Below, piece by piece: positions 5,898 through 5,977 of a DNA stretch of 5,977 nt. Source of the stretch: UBA7236 sp031372705 (GTDB lineage Bacteria; Bacteroidota; Bacteroidia; Chitinophagales; BACL12); assembly GCA_031372705.1 (NCBI GenBank), contig JANMLV010000051.1, positions 1 through 5,977 on the forward strand, read 5' to 3'. The first letter of the stretch is position 1. The number at the start of each line of letters is the position of its first letter. Both the position numbers and the translations under genes were made by a program. The notes under the pieces were generated by a model. It was not told where the DNA came from and ran no database searches. It worked only from the letters and a program-made list of their open reading frames with translations.

Positions 5898-5977
5898 TAC
5901 CCGTAAAAAATAATTAATCATAGCAAAACCCTGCGAAAAATGGGACTCGAAAAATTAGAAATAAATGACATGTATTA
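5847..5977 (+). repeat. Intergenic palindromic repeat, copy D (cut by window end)
   Basis: This copy follows copy C head-to-tail with a period of about 202 nt. GTGTT and TACAATAGCGGAG match the start of copy B, and the segment AATGGGACTCGAAAAATTAG onward matches copy B to the last base of the window. It carries ATTGCTACCCG where the others have CTTGCGGC. The inner arm AACCCTGCGA is present, but its partner lies beyond the window end. Confidence 0.87.

Noticed and set aside
4424..5977. Repeats as integron attC sites between gene cassettes
   Set aside because: Layout is suggestive (single genes, same orientation, imperfect inverted repeats), but the arms do not match the RYYYAAC/GTTRRRY core pairs and no integrase is present.
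5661..5977. CRISPR array
   Set aside because: Period is about 202 nt with conserved interior sequence; there are no short repeats with unique spacers.

Overview
The window looks like a low-GC, accessory stretch of a Bacteroidota genome. The evidence is a secreted protein with a C-terminal type IX secretion (T9SS) sorting domain and a MopE-like Cys/Asp motif, a Bacteroidota-style DUF4143 ATPase, start codons without Shine-Dalgarno sequences, and two candidate -7 boxes of the Bacteroidota type (TAnnTTTG). All four recognisable genes lie on the minus strand, separated by long gaps (about 450 nt on each side of the ATPase gene).

Layout on the plus-strand scale: 1-170 is a repeat copy (A). 126-311 is an open stretch on the minus strand without a start codon, possibly a gene remnant whose end runs into copy A. 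381-2516 encodes a roughly 711-residue secreted, T9SS-sorted protein with propeller-like repeats, a MopE-like motif and two Ig-like domains. 2517-3000 is noncoding, with a small palindrome near the start codon and a GC-richer patch at about 2761-2895. 3001-4203 encodes an AAA ATPase of the AAA_14/DUF4143 type. Its upstream region holds a TATCTTTG box directly next to a 17-bp near-perfect inverted repeat. 4424-4617 is repeat copy B. 4656-5282 encodes a DUF4253 protein and 5349-5570 a 73-residue small protein, probably co-transcribed. 5661-5846 is repeat copy C, followed head-to-tail by copy D, which runs off the window end.

The most interesting element is the repeat family A-D. It has roughly 170-200 bp units, all in the same orientation and all intergenic, with terminal inverted repeats (core CCGAGCAGTGGTTATTGC) and an inner inverted repeat (AACCCTGCG / CGCAGGGTT). 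No protein is encoded in it. It is best described as a MITE-like or structured palindromic repeat; mobility or transcription as an RNA cannot be shown from this sequence. The second point of interest is the probable operator of the ATPase gene. No complete defence system, transposase, tRNA, rRNA or CRISPR array is visible. The genes do not form an obvious pathway; the region reads as single-gene accessory modules separated by repeats.
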